Below, piece by piece: positions 16,146-25,002 of a DNA stretch of 64,000 bases. The notes beneath the pieces were generated by a model. It searched no databases. It was not told where the DNA came from and saw nothing but the letters and a program-made list of their open reading frames with translations. The position numbers and the translations under genes were made by a program. The first letter of the stretch is position 1, and every line of letters starts with the position of its first letter. The stretch lies in the NCBI RefSeq assembly GCF_002563795.1, contig NZ_PDJL01000004.1, positions 806,001 to 870,000 of the forward strand. Reading direction: 5' to 3'. The stretch is from Vibrio sp. ES.051. Its GTDB lineage: Bacteria > Pseudomonadota > Gammaproteobacteria > Enterobacterales > Vibrionaceae.

Positions 16146-17882
16146 ATGACCCAAACCATTATCCCTTCAGAGTTTGAGCGGTATCTACTGGATAAAATCA
16201 CGGCAGGCGGTGCGCCGAATATGAATGAGTTCGTGTTCGCTTACATTCCAGATCTAGACCCAGAGATACCGATAGCCCGTACTCAAGGTTTACCTGATGA
16301 AGCTTATGTTGTGCATCGTCAGTCAGTGGACCAAGTCGCCCGTTTGAACAGTAACACGTTGGTGTACTCTGTGATCCTCTTAGCGACTACCGCTAGCTTT
16401 ACCTTTAATGCTATTTACTTGCATGACAAACATGTGGCGAATTCCTGCGGTTTAATTGTGCATAAAAGCACTGAAACGAAGGAAGCTAACATGACCGCCA
16501 CTAAATCGGTGGCACAAGAGTATAGCGGTGCTGCCGCCATCGCGAATATCCATATAGACCCAGCAACGTGGCAAATTGATTTTCATGCTCGGCTAACGGG
16601 AATGGATGATGACTTACATTTGGCAAATCGCGATCACTATGGGAACACGGCATTTATCACTGGTTGTTCTGTGGTCAAGCAAGCAGAGCCAAATACTTAC
16701 ACCGTGAATTCTGGGGTGGTTTATGTCTCTGGGTTGCGTGTGGCCTTGCCGCAAACGCAGGTGGTTGTGAGTGCCAAACCTTGTGGGTTGTATTTGGATG
16801 TTGTGCGTCACGGCAGTGCGCTATCTCGCTGGGAAAATACGGCCACTGTTCGCAGCTCAGAAAGTGAATTGAACGATTACATTGATGAGTATGGTCACAA
16901 GCATTATATCGCTAGGTTGGCTGGCATAGATACATCGGGCGCAGTGAGCGACTGGCGAGTATGGGAGGTTATTACTCAGCAACAAGCGGAAGCGGGCGAG
17001 AGTGAGCTACGCAGTTTGTGGAGTGCTAAGCGCGTGTTCCAAGCCGTTGCATCCTACATCAATAAGAACATTAACAGCGCCACGCAAAGCGTCGCAGGGT
17101 GGATGAGCGCGGCGGACAAGAAAAAGCTCGATGGTATTGAGGCCGAGGCGCAGGTCAATGTCGCTACTAACTTAGGGGCAACGGGCAACGCCAACACGCA
17201 AACCGTCACAAGCTCGACGGGAAGTAATGCGACTTTACCCGCCGCCACCACAAGTAAAGCTGGCGTAATGACTGCAGGTGATAAATCTAAACTCAATGGC
17301 ATTCAAGCAGGGGCGCAGGTCAATGTCGCCACTAACTTAGGGGCTACGGGCAACGCCAACACGCAAACCGTCACAAGCTCGACGGGAAGTAATGCGACTT
17401 TACCCGCCGCCACCACAAGCAAAGCTGGCGTAATGACCGCAAGCGATAAATCTAAGCTTAATGGTATCGCCGTTGGCGCAACCAAGAACCAATCGGATGC
17501 GCATTTAAAAAACCGTGCTAATCATACCGGAACACAGGCGATTTCTAGCGTATCAGGGTTACAAACCGCACTGAATAACAAGGTCAATGTTGGTGATGCG
17601 GTATCTGGGACCGTTTACTCAGGTACTGCGAACAAAAATACCCAGTTTCCTGTAGGGGCATATCTTATAGCTTGGGTGGGGTCAACTTACTACCGTCAGG
17701 GCTATGTAAACCGTCATACTACGCTGTACGTGGTTTCTTCGAATAGCGGAGATCATGCTCGTTACGGGTCTTCCTTATACGGAAATTACAAAGGAGCATC
17801 TGTAGCAGGTACATGGGCGTTTCGTGGGTATGTATATGCGATGGCTAACGTGCAAACAGGACTATTCCAGAGGGTTTTGTAA
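16146..17882 (+). CDS. H: Tail fibre protein with internal 55-residue repeat
   Basis: A 578-residue receptor-binding fibre. The N-terminal 150 residues match the phage tail-collar/fibre attachment type (begins TQTIIPSEFERYLLDKI). Residues about 315-445 include two near-identical 55-residue units that share MxAxDKxKLxGI and a Thr/Ser/Ala-rich stretch, a typical trimeric beta-helix shaft pattern. The C-terminus is rich in Gly, Tyr, Ser and Asn (about 480-578), the likely receptor-binding tip. It overlaps the next gene, a probable fibre chaperone, by one base. Tip sequence and repeats suggest host-range variation. Confidence 0.9.
   Translation: MTQTIIPSEFERYLLDKITAGGAPNMNEFVFAYIPDLDPEIPIARTQGLPDEAYVVHRQSVDQVARLNSNTLVYSVILLATTASFTFNAIYLHDKHVANSCGLIVHKSTETKEANMTATKSVAQEYSGAAAIANIHIDPATWQIDFHARLTGMDDDLHLANRDHYGNTAFITGCSVVKQAEPNTYTVNSGVVYVSGLRVALPQTQVVVSAKPCGLYLDVVRHGSALSRWENTATVRSSESELNDYIDEYGHKHYIARLAGIDTSGAVSDWRVWEVITQQQAEAGESELRSLWSAKRVFQAVASYINKNINSATQSVAGWMSAADKKKLDGIEAEAQVNVATNLGATGNANTQTVTSSTGSNATLPAATTSKAGVMTAGDKSKLNGIQAGAQVNVATNLGATGNANTQTVTSSTGSNATLPAATTSKAGVMTASDKSKLNGIAVGATKNQSDAHLKNRANHTGTQAISSVSGLQTALNNKVNVGDAVSGTVYSGTANKNTQFPVGAYLIAWVGSTYYRQGYVNRHTTLYVVSSNSGDHARYGSSLYGNYKGASVAGTWAFRGYVYAMANVQTGLFQRVL
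17148..17477 (+). repeat. Tandem 165-bp repeat inside the tail fibre gene (two copies)
   Basis: Copy one runs 17148-17312 and copy two 17313-17477. Both start GCGCAGGTCAATGTCGC and encode 55 residues beginning AQVNVATNLGATGNANTQTV. They differ at only a few bases, mostly silent, apart from the last dozen codons, where copy two diverges. An incomplete third relative precedes the first copy (MSAADKKKLDGIEAE). The closeness in sequence points to a recent duplication or gene conversion. Confidence 0.92.
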
Positions 17883-18337
17883 TGAGAATAACAGCAGCAA
17901 GAAACTTAAAATACGCATCACCTGATAAAACTGTGATTGAGTGCGAAGTTCAGTGTTTGGGTGAATTAGGTACGGACTGGCTTCCATTCGCAATGTCATC
18001 TTCTGATACTGAAAAGCATGGAGAAGAGGCTTTTCAACGCGCAATTAACGGCGAACTTGGCGAGATTTCAGATTATGTGGAACCTGTTATCACGCCAGAA
18101 GAAGCCGCCGCCATGTTCGCCGAATCCGAAAACTTATGGGTCGCACAAGAGATGGATTTCATCGATATGCAAATCCGATTTCATGAAGATTCAGATGCTC
18201 GCGCTACGTTGACCGAGGCAGATTGGCGAACTTATCGAAGAGCATTACGTGACTATGTCAAAGATGGCGTTGTAACAACCGATACAAGACCGAAAAGGCC
18301 AATAGACATTACGGCGACCAGTGAGGCAAGTATTTAA
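17882..18337 (+). CDS. Probable tail fibre assembly chaperone
   Basis: A 151-residue acidic protein directly after the fibre gene, in the place of P2 gpG. Its second half (TEADWRTYRRALRDYVKDGVV, followed by a Pro-rich end) resembles tail-fibre assembly and DUF4376-like proteins, in which W-R-x-Y-R-x-x-L-R-D-Y is a common pattern. Such proteins help fibre trimers fold. It overlaps the fibre stop and the next gene's start by a base or so. Function is inferred from position and this motif. Confidence 0.65.
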   Translation: MRITAARNLKYASPDKTVIECEVQCLGELGTDWLPFAMSSSDTEKHGEEAFQRAINGELGEISDYVEPVITPEEAAAMFAESENLWVAQEMDFIDMQIRFHEDSDARATLTEADWRTYRRALRDYVKDGVVTTDTRPKRPIDITATSEASI

Positions 18338-19224
18338 TGTGGCAATTATCGCCATTAAGTTGGCCAAGTCGTTCGCAGGATATTCAAAGCCGCGCGCAAT
18401 CGGTCACCGATAAAATCAGTACCACGACGAATGAGGCTGTTAGCCGGTTGATGAGCCTTGAAAGTGACGCCAATTACGGGCGTCATGCTTTAGGTACGGA
18501 AGCTGAGGCCTTGCTAGGTTTGCGCGCGGAACTTGAATCCTTGCTCGTTACTGGCACCGTGCTTTCTGCCACACCCTATCAGTTTCAAGTCGGTACCAAA
18601 TTAGACTCTGGATGTTATCTCAACCCCCAAGCGGCAATAAAAGTACTGTCGAGTAAGCTTCGTGATCACGCTGACCAATATCGTCCTAATGGACATCTTT
18701 ATTGTGTTGCCGTCATGTTGACCGCGTCGCAGTTAACCCAGTTCGCTAACCAATTGGTTGAGCTTGTTTCTGTGTTCCCGCTGCCTGATTGGTGTCAGGT
18801 AAGCAGACTGACTCAGTCACTGACTACCAATGAAAAAGATAAGCTTCACCAACCTGCTGCAATCGTTCAGCCACGCTTTAAACCGATGGCAAAACTTAAT
18901 GTCAATCCATTGCATGAAGCTTTGCATTGGCAGGGTGCGCAAATTGCCATGCTCGAATCGTTAGCTGATGACGCAAACCATGTGATCGGGAAGTTGCAGG
19001 CACTGGCAGCAAAGAGAGCTACTAGGTTGGGTGATGTCAAAGCCCAGATAAATGCACTTAAAAACCTAAAAGGCAGTGTTTACGCTTTCTCTGTTACTGG
19101 TAATGCTGAAAGTATCGCAACGCAGATTAGCCAAGCAGGTGCGCCAAACAATCATCAATTCACCGTGGCGAGTCTATTGATTAGCCATGAACCCATGACC
19201 TTTTTTGAGGAGTTGCTATGTTAG
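18337..19224 (+). CDS. Phage tail-region protein, unknown function
   Basis: A 295-residue protein I cannot assign to a family. It begins WQLSPLSWPSRSQDIQSRAQSV, has helical stretches with coiled-coil character (residues about 20-75 and 205-250), and contains a Tyr/His-rich middle part. It lies between the fibre chaperone and the baseplate complex protein and overlaps its neighbours slightly at both ends, so it is co-translated with tail genes. A structural role in the tail or baseplate is likely. There is no signal peptide and no membrane segment. Confidence 0.6.
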   Translation: MWQLSPLSWPSRSQDIQSRAQSVTDKISTTTNEAVSRLMSLESDANYGRHALGTEAEALLGLRAELESLLVTGTVLSATPYQFQVGTKLDSGCYLNPQAAIKVLSSKLRDHADQYRPNGHLYCVAVMLTASQLTQFANQLVELVSVFPLPDWCQVSRLTQSLTTNEKDKLHQPAAIVQPRFKPMAKLNVNPLHEALHWQGAQIAMLESLADDANHVIGKLQALAAKRATRLGDVKAQINALKNLKGSVYAFSVTGNAESIATQISQAGAPNNHQFTVASLLISHEPMTFFEELLC

Positions 19225-19691
19225 CTCTCGATGGTGTGGCGGTTAACTTAGACTCGATGAAAGTTGAAATGTCGATGGAGTTAAAAGACCAAGACATGAG
19301 CGGTCAATCATCGGGTACCGATATGGCAGAGCAAGGCGATAAAGGTAAGAAACTGACCTTTAGTGGCCGTGTTCCTTTCACACGTGTAGAAACGCTCACC
19401 CAGTTGTATTCGCTTGCTTCGGACAAAGACGAAACCAATACAAGGCGAGTCTATCGAATTGGTAATGACATTGCGCGAGCACTGAAAATTCGTAATGTGA
19501 AATTCACAGGTCGGATAAATGCACGTGAACATGAAACGCTGCAAGCTTGGAATGTTTCTTTTGAGTTGCGAGAGCACAACAGCGTAGCAGAGCAGCGAGA
19601 GCAAAGAGCCAAACAGCAAAGTAAGCCTGAGCAACGAGAAAATACTCGACTTAAACAGGCATTGACCACGGCAGAGGAAGCGACGAAATGA
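19218..19691 (+). CDS. Baseplate complex protein
   Basis: A 157-residue protein. The N-terminal part (LALDGVAVNLDSMKVEMSMELKDQDMSGQSSGT) and the central GRVPFTRVETLTQLYSLAS match a family called baseplate complex protein in P2-like Vibrio phages. The C-terminal 35 residues are a highly charged helix rich in Glu, Gln, Arg and Lys, likely a coiled coil. It overlaps the preceding gene by 7 bases and the hub-spike gene by 4. A role like P2 gpU (tube terminator or baseplate ring) is possible; the sequence alone does not settle this. Confidence 0.7.
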   Translation: MLALDGVAVNLDSMKVEMSMELKDQDMSGQSSGTDMAEQGDKGKKLTFSGRVPFTRVETLTQLYSLASDKDETNTRRVYRIGNDIARALKIRNVKFTGRINAREHETLQAWNVSFELREHNSVAEQREQRAKQQSKPEQRENTRLKQALTTAEEATK

Positions 19692-21280
19692 AGTTAGAGA
19701 AACGCTTGTTCATCAGTGGCGAAGAAGTAAAACTGGTCAGTAACATGGTGAGCCTAAAGCTATCACTGGGTGGTGTCGCTATCTTCGAAATTGAAGCTAA
19801 AGAGCAACCAGAGCAGTTTGAGTCTGTACGTTTTGATATTGGGTATGAGAACAAAACCGCCTCGTGGTTTGAGGGCTATATCGACAAGGTTCAACCTGCA
19901 GCAAATGGCTATCATAAGATTACGGTTAAAGAACTGGCTGGCATTTTGTCCAAACGTTGGGCGGTTAGCCTAGAGCACCCAACCGCAGAGCAGGTGATCG
20001 GCGTTCTTTCAGATTTAACAGGGCTTGAGTTCAATCTACCTGATTCCGAATACATCAAAACCACGATTCCAAACTTTGTTTGCCAAGGAACGGGCTATCA
20101 ATGTTTAGAGCAAGTCGCCAAGGCGTTTTCTATTCCTGATAGTGTTTGGTTCCAACATACTGATCAGGTGGTTTACTTCGGTTCATATCAAGATAGTCAT
20201 TTCAACAACAAACCGATGCCATTGCCTGAAGAGTTTACTAGTCGCCAAAGTGGTAACAGTGTCACCTTTGTGCCGTTTCCAATGCTTAGGCCGGGCAGAG
20301 TGATGAACGATAAGCGCGTCAATCGCATTGATTTGATTCAAGACGAAATGACCGCTTATTGGAAAACGGAACAATCAGAGGTGCCACCTAAAAAGCGTGA
20401 AACACTACAGCATTTTCCTGAGTTGGCGGCAGGTTTCCATTTGCCAAAATTTGGGCGGGTGGAAGCGCTGAGAGATACCGCTACCGCAGGACAACTGGCG
20501 GACCCTTTTCGTCCAAGGTTGTCGGTAGACGTTCAAATCCTCGATGAGGATTTACAGCCAGACAGTAATGTACCGGTTTATCGTTCAATTCCATTACCTG
20601 TTCACATGAGCGGGCATGAATCTGGATTGGTTGCTTATCCATTAGAAGGGACGTTGGTTGAGATTGCTTTTGCTTATGGCCGAAATGATAAGCCAATTAT
20701 TCGCGGTGTGTATGGTCGTGAATATTCACTGCCTTCGATAGAGCCAGGGGAACAACTGCAACAGCAACGTGAAGAGGTAAGCAACCGCATTGATGCAGCA
20801 GGAAATACCACCCAGCAAACCGACCAAACACAAAAGCAAAGAGCGTTCGAAAAGCTAGACCAAGCAGAACGCTATCGTGGTGAATTTGGTCAACACCATA
20901 TTATGGTTGATGAGCACAGCATTGAAGAGGTGGTCGGCAAAAAGCTTATTGAAGCACTCGGCGCGATTAACCTAATTGCCGGTGATGATATTGTGCTAGG
21001 TAGTTTAGGTAACATACAAACGGCGACCGCCGGTGATTTGGTCACGGTGATCGGTCGGCTGAGAAACACTGTTATTGCTCAAGACGAAAAACTCAAGGTG
21101 ATGGGCCAACGATTAGAAACCATAGAGAAAGACTGGCAGGCTAGTGCTAAGAATATGCGCTTCACCGCGGACCTAATAACCATGAACGGCGGCAAAGGCG
21201 TCGTGCAGGGCGATTGCATCTGTGCATTCACTGGTTTGCCGCATTCTGATTTATCTAGCACCGTCAAGGCAGGAAAATAA
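19688..21280 (+). CDS. Baseplate hub-spike fusion protein (gpD + gpV like)
   Basis: A 530-residue protein joining a gp27/gpD-like hub (residues about 1-260) to an OB-fold gpV/gp5-like region (about 275-350: VDVQILDEDLQP, PLEGTLVEIAFAYGRNDKPIIRGVYG). The segment FAYGRNDKPIIRGVYG is the usual end of the VgrG/gpV OB fold. A Gln-rich linker (355-385) leads to a C-terminal piece with GDDIVLGSLGNIQT and ends GDCICAFTGLPHSDLSS, with Cys-x-Cys and a His that might bind a metal at the spike tip like a PAAR tip. In P2, D and V are separate genes, so the fusion is VgrG-like. It overlaps the genes on both sides. Confidence 0.82.
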   Translation: MKLEKRLFISGEEVKLVSNMVSLKLSLGGVAIFEIEAKEQPEQFESVRFDIGYENKTASWFEGYIDKVQPAANGYHKITVKELAGILSKRWAVSLEHPTAEQVIGVLSDLTGLEFNLPDSEYIKTTIPNFVCQGTGYQCLEQVAKAFSIPDSVWFQHTDQVVYFGSYQDSHFNNKPMPLPEEFTSRQSGNSVTFVPFPMLRPGRVMNDKRVNRIDLIQDEMTAYWKTEQSEVPPKKRETLQHFPELAAGFHLPKFGRVEALRDTATAGQLADPFRPRLSVDVQILDEDLQPDSNVPVYRSIPLPVHMSGHESGLVAYPLEGTLVEIAFAYGRNDKPIIRGVYGREYSLPSIEPGEQLQQQREEVSNRIDAAGNTTQQTDQTQKQRAFEKLDQAERYRGEFGQHHIMVDEHSIEEVVGKKLIEALGAINLIAGDDIVLGSLGNIQTATAGDLVTVIGRLRNTVIAQDEKLKVMGQRLETIEKDWQASAKNMRFTADLITMNGGKGVVQGDCICAFTGLPHSDLSSTVKAGK

Positions 21281-21477
21281 TGGCACTTAGTAAATCTTCA
21301 TTAAAAAATAGAATCTTGTCAGAGCTACAATCACAAGGGTTTGTAACATCTGGAGCTCACGCCAAATCAGATGAACTTGCCACCGCTATCGCCAATGCTG
21401 TCGTTGATGAGATAAAAGCCAACGCTAAAGCTACTATCGAAAGCGGCAGTTCTGCCGGAAGTTGGCCGATACAATAA
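21280..21477 (+). CDS. Small phage protein, 65 aa, unknown function
   Basis: A 65-residue protein starting at the last base of the hub-spike gene. It is Ala- and Ser-rich with a helix in the middle (SDELATAIANAVVDEIKANAKATI) and ends SAGSWPIQ. No membrane segment is seen. It is translated as part of the tail operon and may be a baseplate or spike-associated piece. I recognise no family with certainty. Confidence 0.65.
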   Translation: MALSKSSLKNRILSELQSQGFVTSGAHAKSDELATAIANAVVDEIKANAKATIESGSSAGSWPIQ

Positions 21478-21692
21478 TCACGCGTACATATAGTAGTGTT
21501 ATCGATAGTCGTTTATAAATTATTCGAATTTAACTCACCTAGAAGTGATATTTACCAAGGCGTTTTATCTCTCAATATTGTCACTAACATGCTGATTATA
21601 AATTGAAGTGATAAATAAAAGGCGGCAGTATATAAGAATTGAACACGGCGATCGGCTGTAGACGAAGCGTTATGCTTCTTTGTTTCGGAACT

Positions 21693-22124
21693 ATGTTAAA
21701 TATCAAAGATATGCCACCTTACATATACATTATTGTGCATTTAATCATGGGTTTTTTTATGCTGTGGTTAAGTCACTTTAGAATTAAAGAGTTTGGAAGT
21801 GTTGATTTTTTCTGGCTTACGACCTTGGAAACCGCAAACTTGGTAGTTGGTGTTTTTTGGGGAAATTGGGGCTGGGATAATTTTAGGAAATTGCAGAAAT
21901 ACTCGCACTTATGGTTGCTAAGACTTTTTGAATCTTTTTTGGGAGCTGGCTTGATCGTTGTTCTAGGAAGTATCGGTTACTACTTCAGCTTGCCCGATGA
22001 TATGTTGGCAAATACTAATATATTCAATACTTTTTATTTCATCGTATTTTCAAACGTCACTGTATTCTCGTTAATAGTGGTGGTCTGGATTTATGTGACC
22101 GGCTACAGATCAAAGCCAGGTTAA
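21693..22124 (+). CDS. Membrane protein of unknown function, candidate moron (lysogenic conversion) gene
   Basis: A protein of about 143 residues with four hydrophobic segments (about 9-30, 42-60, 78-98 and 112-132) and many Phe, Trp and Tyr residues. The start is uncertain: ATG 21693 has GGA close by, while ATG 21672 would add seven residues. It comes after 215 bases without a clear gene behind the tail operon, looks richer in A and T than the tail genes, and is followed 40 bases later by a strong terminator. Place at the far end of the late operon and unlikeness to structural genes suggest a moron expressed in the lysogen. No family recognised. Confidence 0.65.
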   Translation: MLNIKDMPPYIYIIVHLIMGFFMLWLSHFRIKEFGSVDFFWLTTLETANLVVGVFWGNWGWDNFRKLQKYSHLWLLRLFESFLGAGLIVVLGSIGYYFSLPDDMLANTNIFNTFYFIVFSNVTVFSLIVVVWIYVTGYRSKPG

Positions 22125-22163
22125 AGTCCTTTATTAATACCTGCATATCGTTTTCTCACCATC

Positions 22164-22190
22164 AACGCAGCCAAATGGCTGCGTTTTTTT
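22164..22190 (+). terminator. Rho-independent terminator at end of prophage late region
   Basis: AACGCAGCC, a 4-base loop, GGCTGCGTT, then a run of T. A perfect 9-bp stem followed by seven T residues. It would end transcription coming from the tail operon and the membrane-protein gene. Confidence 0.92.
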
Positions 22191-22898
22191 CTGTATTAAA
22201 TCAAAGTGAAACATCAATGACGCAACTAAAGAACAAGCAGCGACCACAGAGCCACGTAACATAAAGATCGAGTGACAAAATTCGCACTCTCCTCACCCGC
22301 CTGCGCAGTTTTTCGAACAGTTTTTTTGCAATTTTGATTTGGTGAAAATCTACGGGGTTAGGAAAGGCGTAGGACACGCGATAAAGCCTTTTGCTGTAAG
22401 GATTTTGAGTGATGCAAAAAGCCGCTGAAAAGGGCTTAAATTGCGTTATGTAGAATTTCAATCATTGCAGTTTTTTGCAGAGAATTGAAAAATAAACGAT
22501 CATTAAAGATCCCATCCTTAACTTTAACTTATTGAAATTAAATGCTTTCCTTGTTTTTTGTCACGATTTGGGAGATCTTGTCCGTATTTTTAATGATCTC
22601 TCCTATGGTATGTGAAGCCTTGCAATGACTGGCTTAGGAACGAATTTTTAATATAAAGCAGTTTTTCAATTTTATAGACAGTATAATTGAGCTCAAAGGT
22701 TGGTATAGGGTAAACAGCAGGTGGAGAAAATCTCAGTTTTGTGGAGATTGAGTGAGTAAGACCTGACCCTTTACCAGATTAAACCTAGACTTTTAGGGAA
22801 CAGCAAAGCAAACAAAAAATAAAATACGTCGCCATTTCATCGCCACTATTTAAAGTTTTTTGTGATAAGTAATTGAATTTAAAGGTTTGAAATTTTAA
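22191..22898. other. Gene-free stretch with the expected right prophage end (attR, perhaps cos)
   Basis: No convincing gene in about 700 bases. A GC-rich patch at about 22288-22312 (CTCCTCACCCGCCTGCGCAG) stands out in AT-rich sequence; HP1-like phages have cos between the tail genes and the attachment site, so it is a candidate. Further on, GATCATTAAA at 22498-22507 and TTTAATGATC at 22589-22598 form an inverted pair, with GGGAGATC between. The chromosome resumes at the latest at 22899. I could not place att without the left end. Confidence 0.45.
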
Positions 22899-23528
22899 GT
22901 GGATATAAAGCTTTATTACGTACATGACCCAATGTGCAGCTGGTGTTGGGGTTACAAACCAACACTCGATAAATTGAAACAGCAACTGCCCGGCGTGATT
23001 CAGTTCGAGTATGTAGTGGGTGGGCTTGCACCAGATACCAACTTACCAATGCCACCAGAGATGCAACAAAAGCTTGAAAGGGTTTGGAAAAAGATTGAGA
23101 GTCAATTAGGTACTAAGTTTAACTACGATTTCTGGAAGCTTTGCACGCCAGTAAGAAGCACTTACCAATCTTGTCGTGCGGTGATCGCAGCGGGATTTCA
23201 AGACTCTTATGAGCAGATGCTAGAAGCGCTCCAGCATGCGTATTACTTACGTGCCATGCCACCTCATGAAGAAGCGACTCACTTGCAGCTAGCTAAAGAA
23301 ATTGGTTTGAATGTTCAGCAGTTCAAGAATGACATGGACGGCTCTTTCTTAGAAGGTGTGTTCGAAGATCAATTGAGTCTTGCAAAGAGCTTAGGTGTGG
23401 ATTCTTACCCTAGCTTGGTTCTTCAAATTAACGACGCGTATTTCCCCATCGAGGTGGATTACTTGTCAACAGAATCGACGCTCAAGTCAATTCGTGAGCG
23501 TATTATTGACAATATGCCAGCGCAATAA
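22899..23528 (+). CDS. DsbA-family thioredoxin-fold oxidoreductase
   Basis: A 209-residue cytoplasmic protein with the motif CSWCWG at residues 13-18 near the end of the first strand (IKLYYVHDPMCSWCWG), typical of the DsbA/2-hydroxychromene isomerase (FrnE-like) group. There is no signal peptide, so it does not act in the periplasm like DsbA itself. A cis-Pro region is visible at DSYPSLVLQ. The start is GTG at 22899; an in-frame TAA lies just upstream. It is the first clearly chromosomal gene after the prophage, and a strong terminator shared with the antiporter follows. The substrate is unknown. Confidence 0.85.
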   Translation: MDIKLYYVHDPMCSWCWGYKPTLDKLKQQLPGVIQFEYVVGGLAPDTNLPMPPEMQQKLERVWKKIESQLGTKFNYDFWKLCTPVRSTYQSCRAVIAAGFQDSYEQMLEALQHAYYLRAMPPHEEATHLQLAKEIGLNVQQFKNDMDGSFLEGVFEDQLSLAKSLGVDSYPSLVLQINDAYFPIEVDYLSTESTLKSIRERIIDNMPAQ

Positions 23529-23595
23529 CTTTTTACTTGTGAGCGAGGATAGCAGTTACTTCATGTAATGAGGTAAGGTAGCAAACGTCCGGATA

Positions 23596-23629
23596 ACTAA
23601 AAAACCGCTCAACAGAGCGGTTTTTTAGT
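23596..23629. terminator. Bidirectional terminator between DsbA-like gene and antiporter gene
   Basis: A perfect 15-bp inverted repeat (ACTAAAAAACCGCTC and GAGCGGTTTTTTAGT) with a 4-base loop. The A-run on one side and T-run on the other let it act in both directions between two convergent genes. Confidence 0.93.
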
Positions 23630-23648
23630 TATGAAGGTCTGACGGTAA

Positions 23649-24974
23649 CTAAAGCACCATTGCCGCGATCCAACCAAAGATGATTAGTGGGATGTTGTAG
23701 TGGATAAAAGTCGGTACTACCGTTTCCCAGATGTGCTCGTGCTGCCCATCTGCGTTTAGGCCTGAAGTCGGACCTAATGTTGAGTCAGAGGCAGGTGAAC
23801 CAGCATCACCCAATGCCGCGGCTGTACCAATTAGCGCGATCGTCGCCATTGGTGAGAAACCAAATGCAAGTGCGAGTGGCACATAGATAGTTGCAAGAAT
23901 AGGGATGGTAGAGAAAGAAGAACCGATCCCCATTGTCACTAGTAGCCCAACAATTAGCATCAACAGAGCCGCCAGTGGCTTGTTGTCACCGATGCTGGTT
24001 GAGAGCGATTGAACCAGCGTCTCTACACCACCAGTCTGTTTCATTACGGCAGCAAAACCCGCAGCTGCGATCATAATAAAGCCAATCATCGCCATCATGT
24101 GGACACCTTTAGTGAACACGTCGTGCGTCTCTTTCCACGCAATCACGCCACCAAAAGTAAACACCATAAAGCCCGCTAGCGCCCCAATGATCATAGAGCC
24201 TGTGTAAAGCTGAACGCTTAAAGCCGCTACAATACCTAAAGCCGCCACTAGGATGTGCTGCTTGTTGATAGTGTGTTCAGTTTCGTGGATGACGGTTAAC
24301 TCCGTTTCCTCATAAATGCGGGGTTTACGGTAGCTAACAAAAGCCGCAAATAAAAGACCAAACAACATACCGGCACCTGGCAATAGCATGGCAGTTGGCA
24401 CTTGACCAGCAACAATATTCTCTAAACCATTATCACGTAGGTTTTTGAGTAGGATGTTGTTTAAGAAAATCCCCCCAAAACCTATAGGTAGGAGCATGTA
24501 CGGAGTAATGAGGCCGAAAGTCAGAACACAAGCAACCAAACGACGGTCTAGTTTAAGCTTCGCGAATACGCCTAAAAGGGGGGGGATCAAAATTGGAATA
24601 AAAGCGATATGGACAGGGATCACATTCTGCGAAGACATAGTGACCAGAACTAAAGCAACTAATACAGCGTACTTCAGACCAGTCGTCGAGGCTGTGTTTT
24701 CTTTGCCATTCAAGCGTTTGATAACACTTTTTGCCAACAGGTCAGTGATGCCCGATTTAGAAATGGCAACCGCAAACGTACCAAGCATGGCGTAGCTAAG
24801 TGCAATGGTTGCACCGCCACCAAGGCCACTTTCAAAGGCCGCCACGGTATCCCCAAGGCTCATGCCGGATACAAAACCACCAACAATGGCACTAAACGTG
24901 AGGGCGACCACCACGTTTACGCGCATCAATGCTAACACGAGCATGACGCATACAGATATAACGACAGGGTTCAT
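23649..24974 (-). CDS. Putative Na+/H+ antiporter or amino-acid permease (YuiF family)
   Basis: A 441-residue inner-membrane protein with about 12 membrane helices. It resembles the YuiF/COG2056 family of the ion-transporter superfamily, often named Na+/H+ antiporter. Visible marks are the start [24 protein letters not shown], the Gly-rich [48 protein letters not shown], and the C-terminal [19 protein letters not shown]. The ion and direction cannot be read from the sequence. It lies 28 bases after rnt on the same strand, so both may share a transcript. Confidence 0.82.
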   Translation of the reverse strand: MNPVVISVCVMLVLALMRVNVVVALTFSAIVGGFVSGMSLGDTVAAFESGLGGGATIALSYAMLGTFAVAISKSGITDLLAKSVIKRLNGKENTASTTGLKYAVLVALVLVTMSSQNVIPVHIAFIPILIPPLLGVFAKLKLDRRLVACVLTFGLITPYMLLPIGFGGIFLNNILLKNLRDNGLENIVAGQVPTAMLLPGAGMLFGLLFAAFVSYRKPRIYEETELTVIHETEHTINKQHILVAALGIVAALSVQLYTGSMIIGALAGFMVFTFGGVIAWKETHDVFTKGVHMMAMIGFIMIAAAGFAAVMKQTGGVETLVQSLSTSIGDNKPLAALLMLIVGLLVTMGIGSSFSTIPILATIYVPLALAFGFSPMATIALIGTAAALGDAGSPASDSTLGPTSGLNADGQHEHIWETVVPTFIHYNIPLIIFGWIAAMVL

Positions 24975-25002
24975 ACTTTTCCTAATATGTTGTGTTTATT
25001 TA

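Noticed and set aside
17148..17477. CRISPR-like repeats
   Set aside because: Only two units of 165 bp, in frame in a fibre gene, with no short repeat-spacer pattern. I saw no CRISPR array elsewhere in the window.
17054..17485. Two similar Leu/Val/Ala-rich frames on the minus strand
   Set aside because: They are antisense images of the duplicated tail fibre repeat, not membrane proteins.
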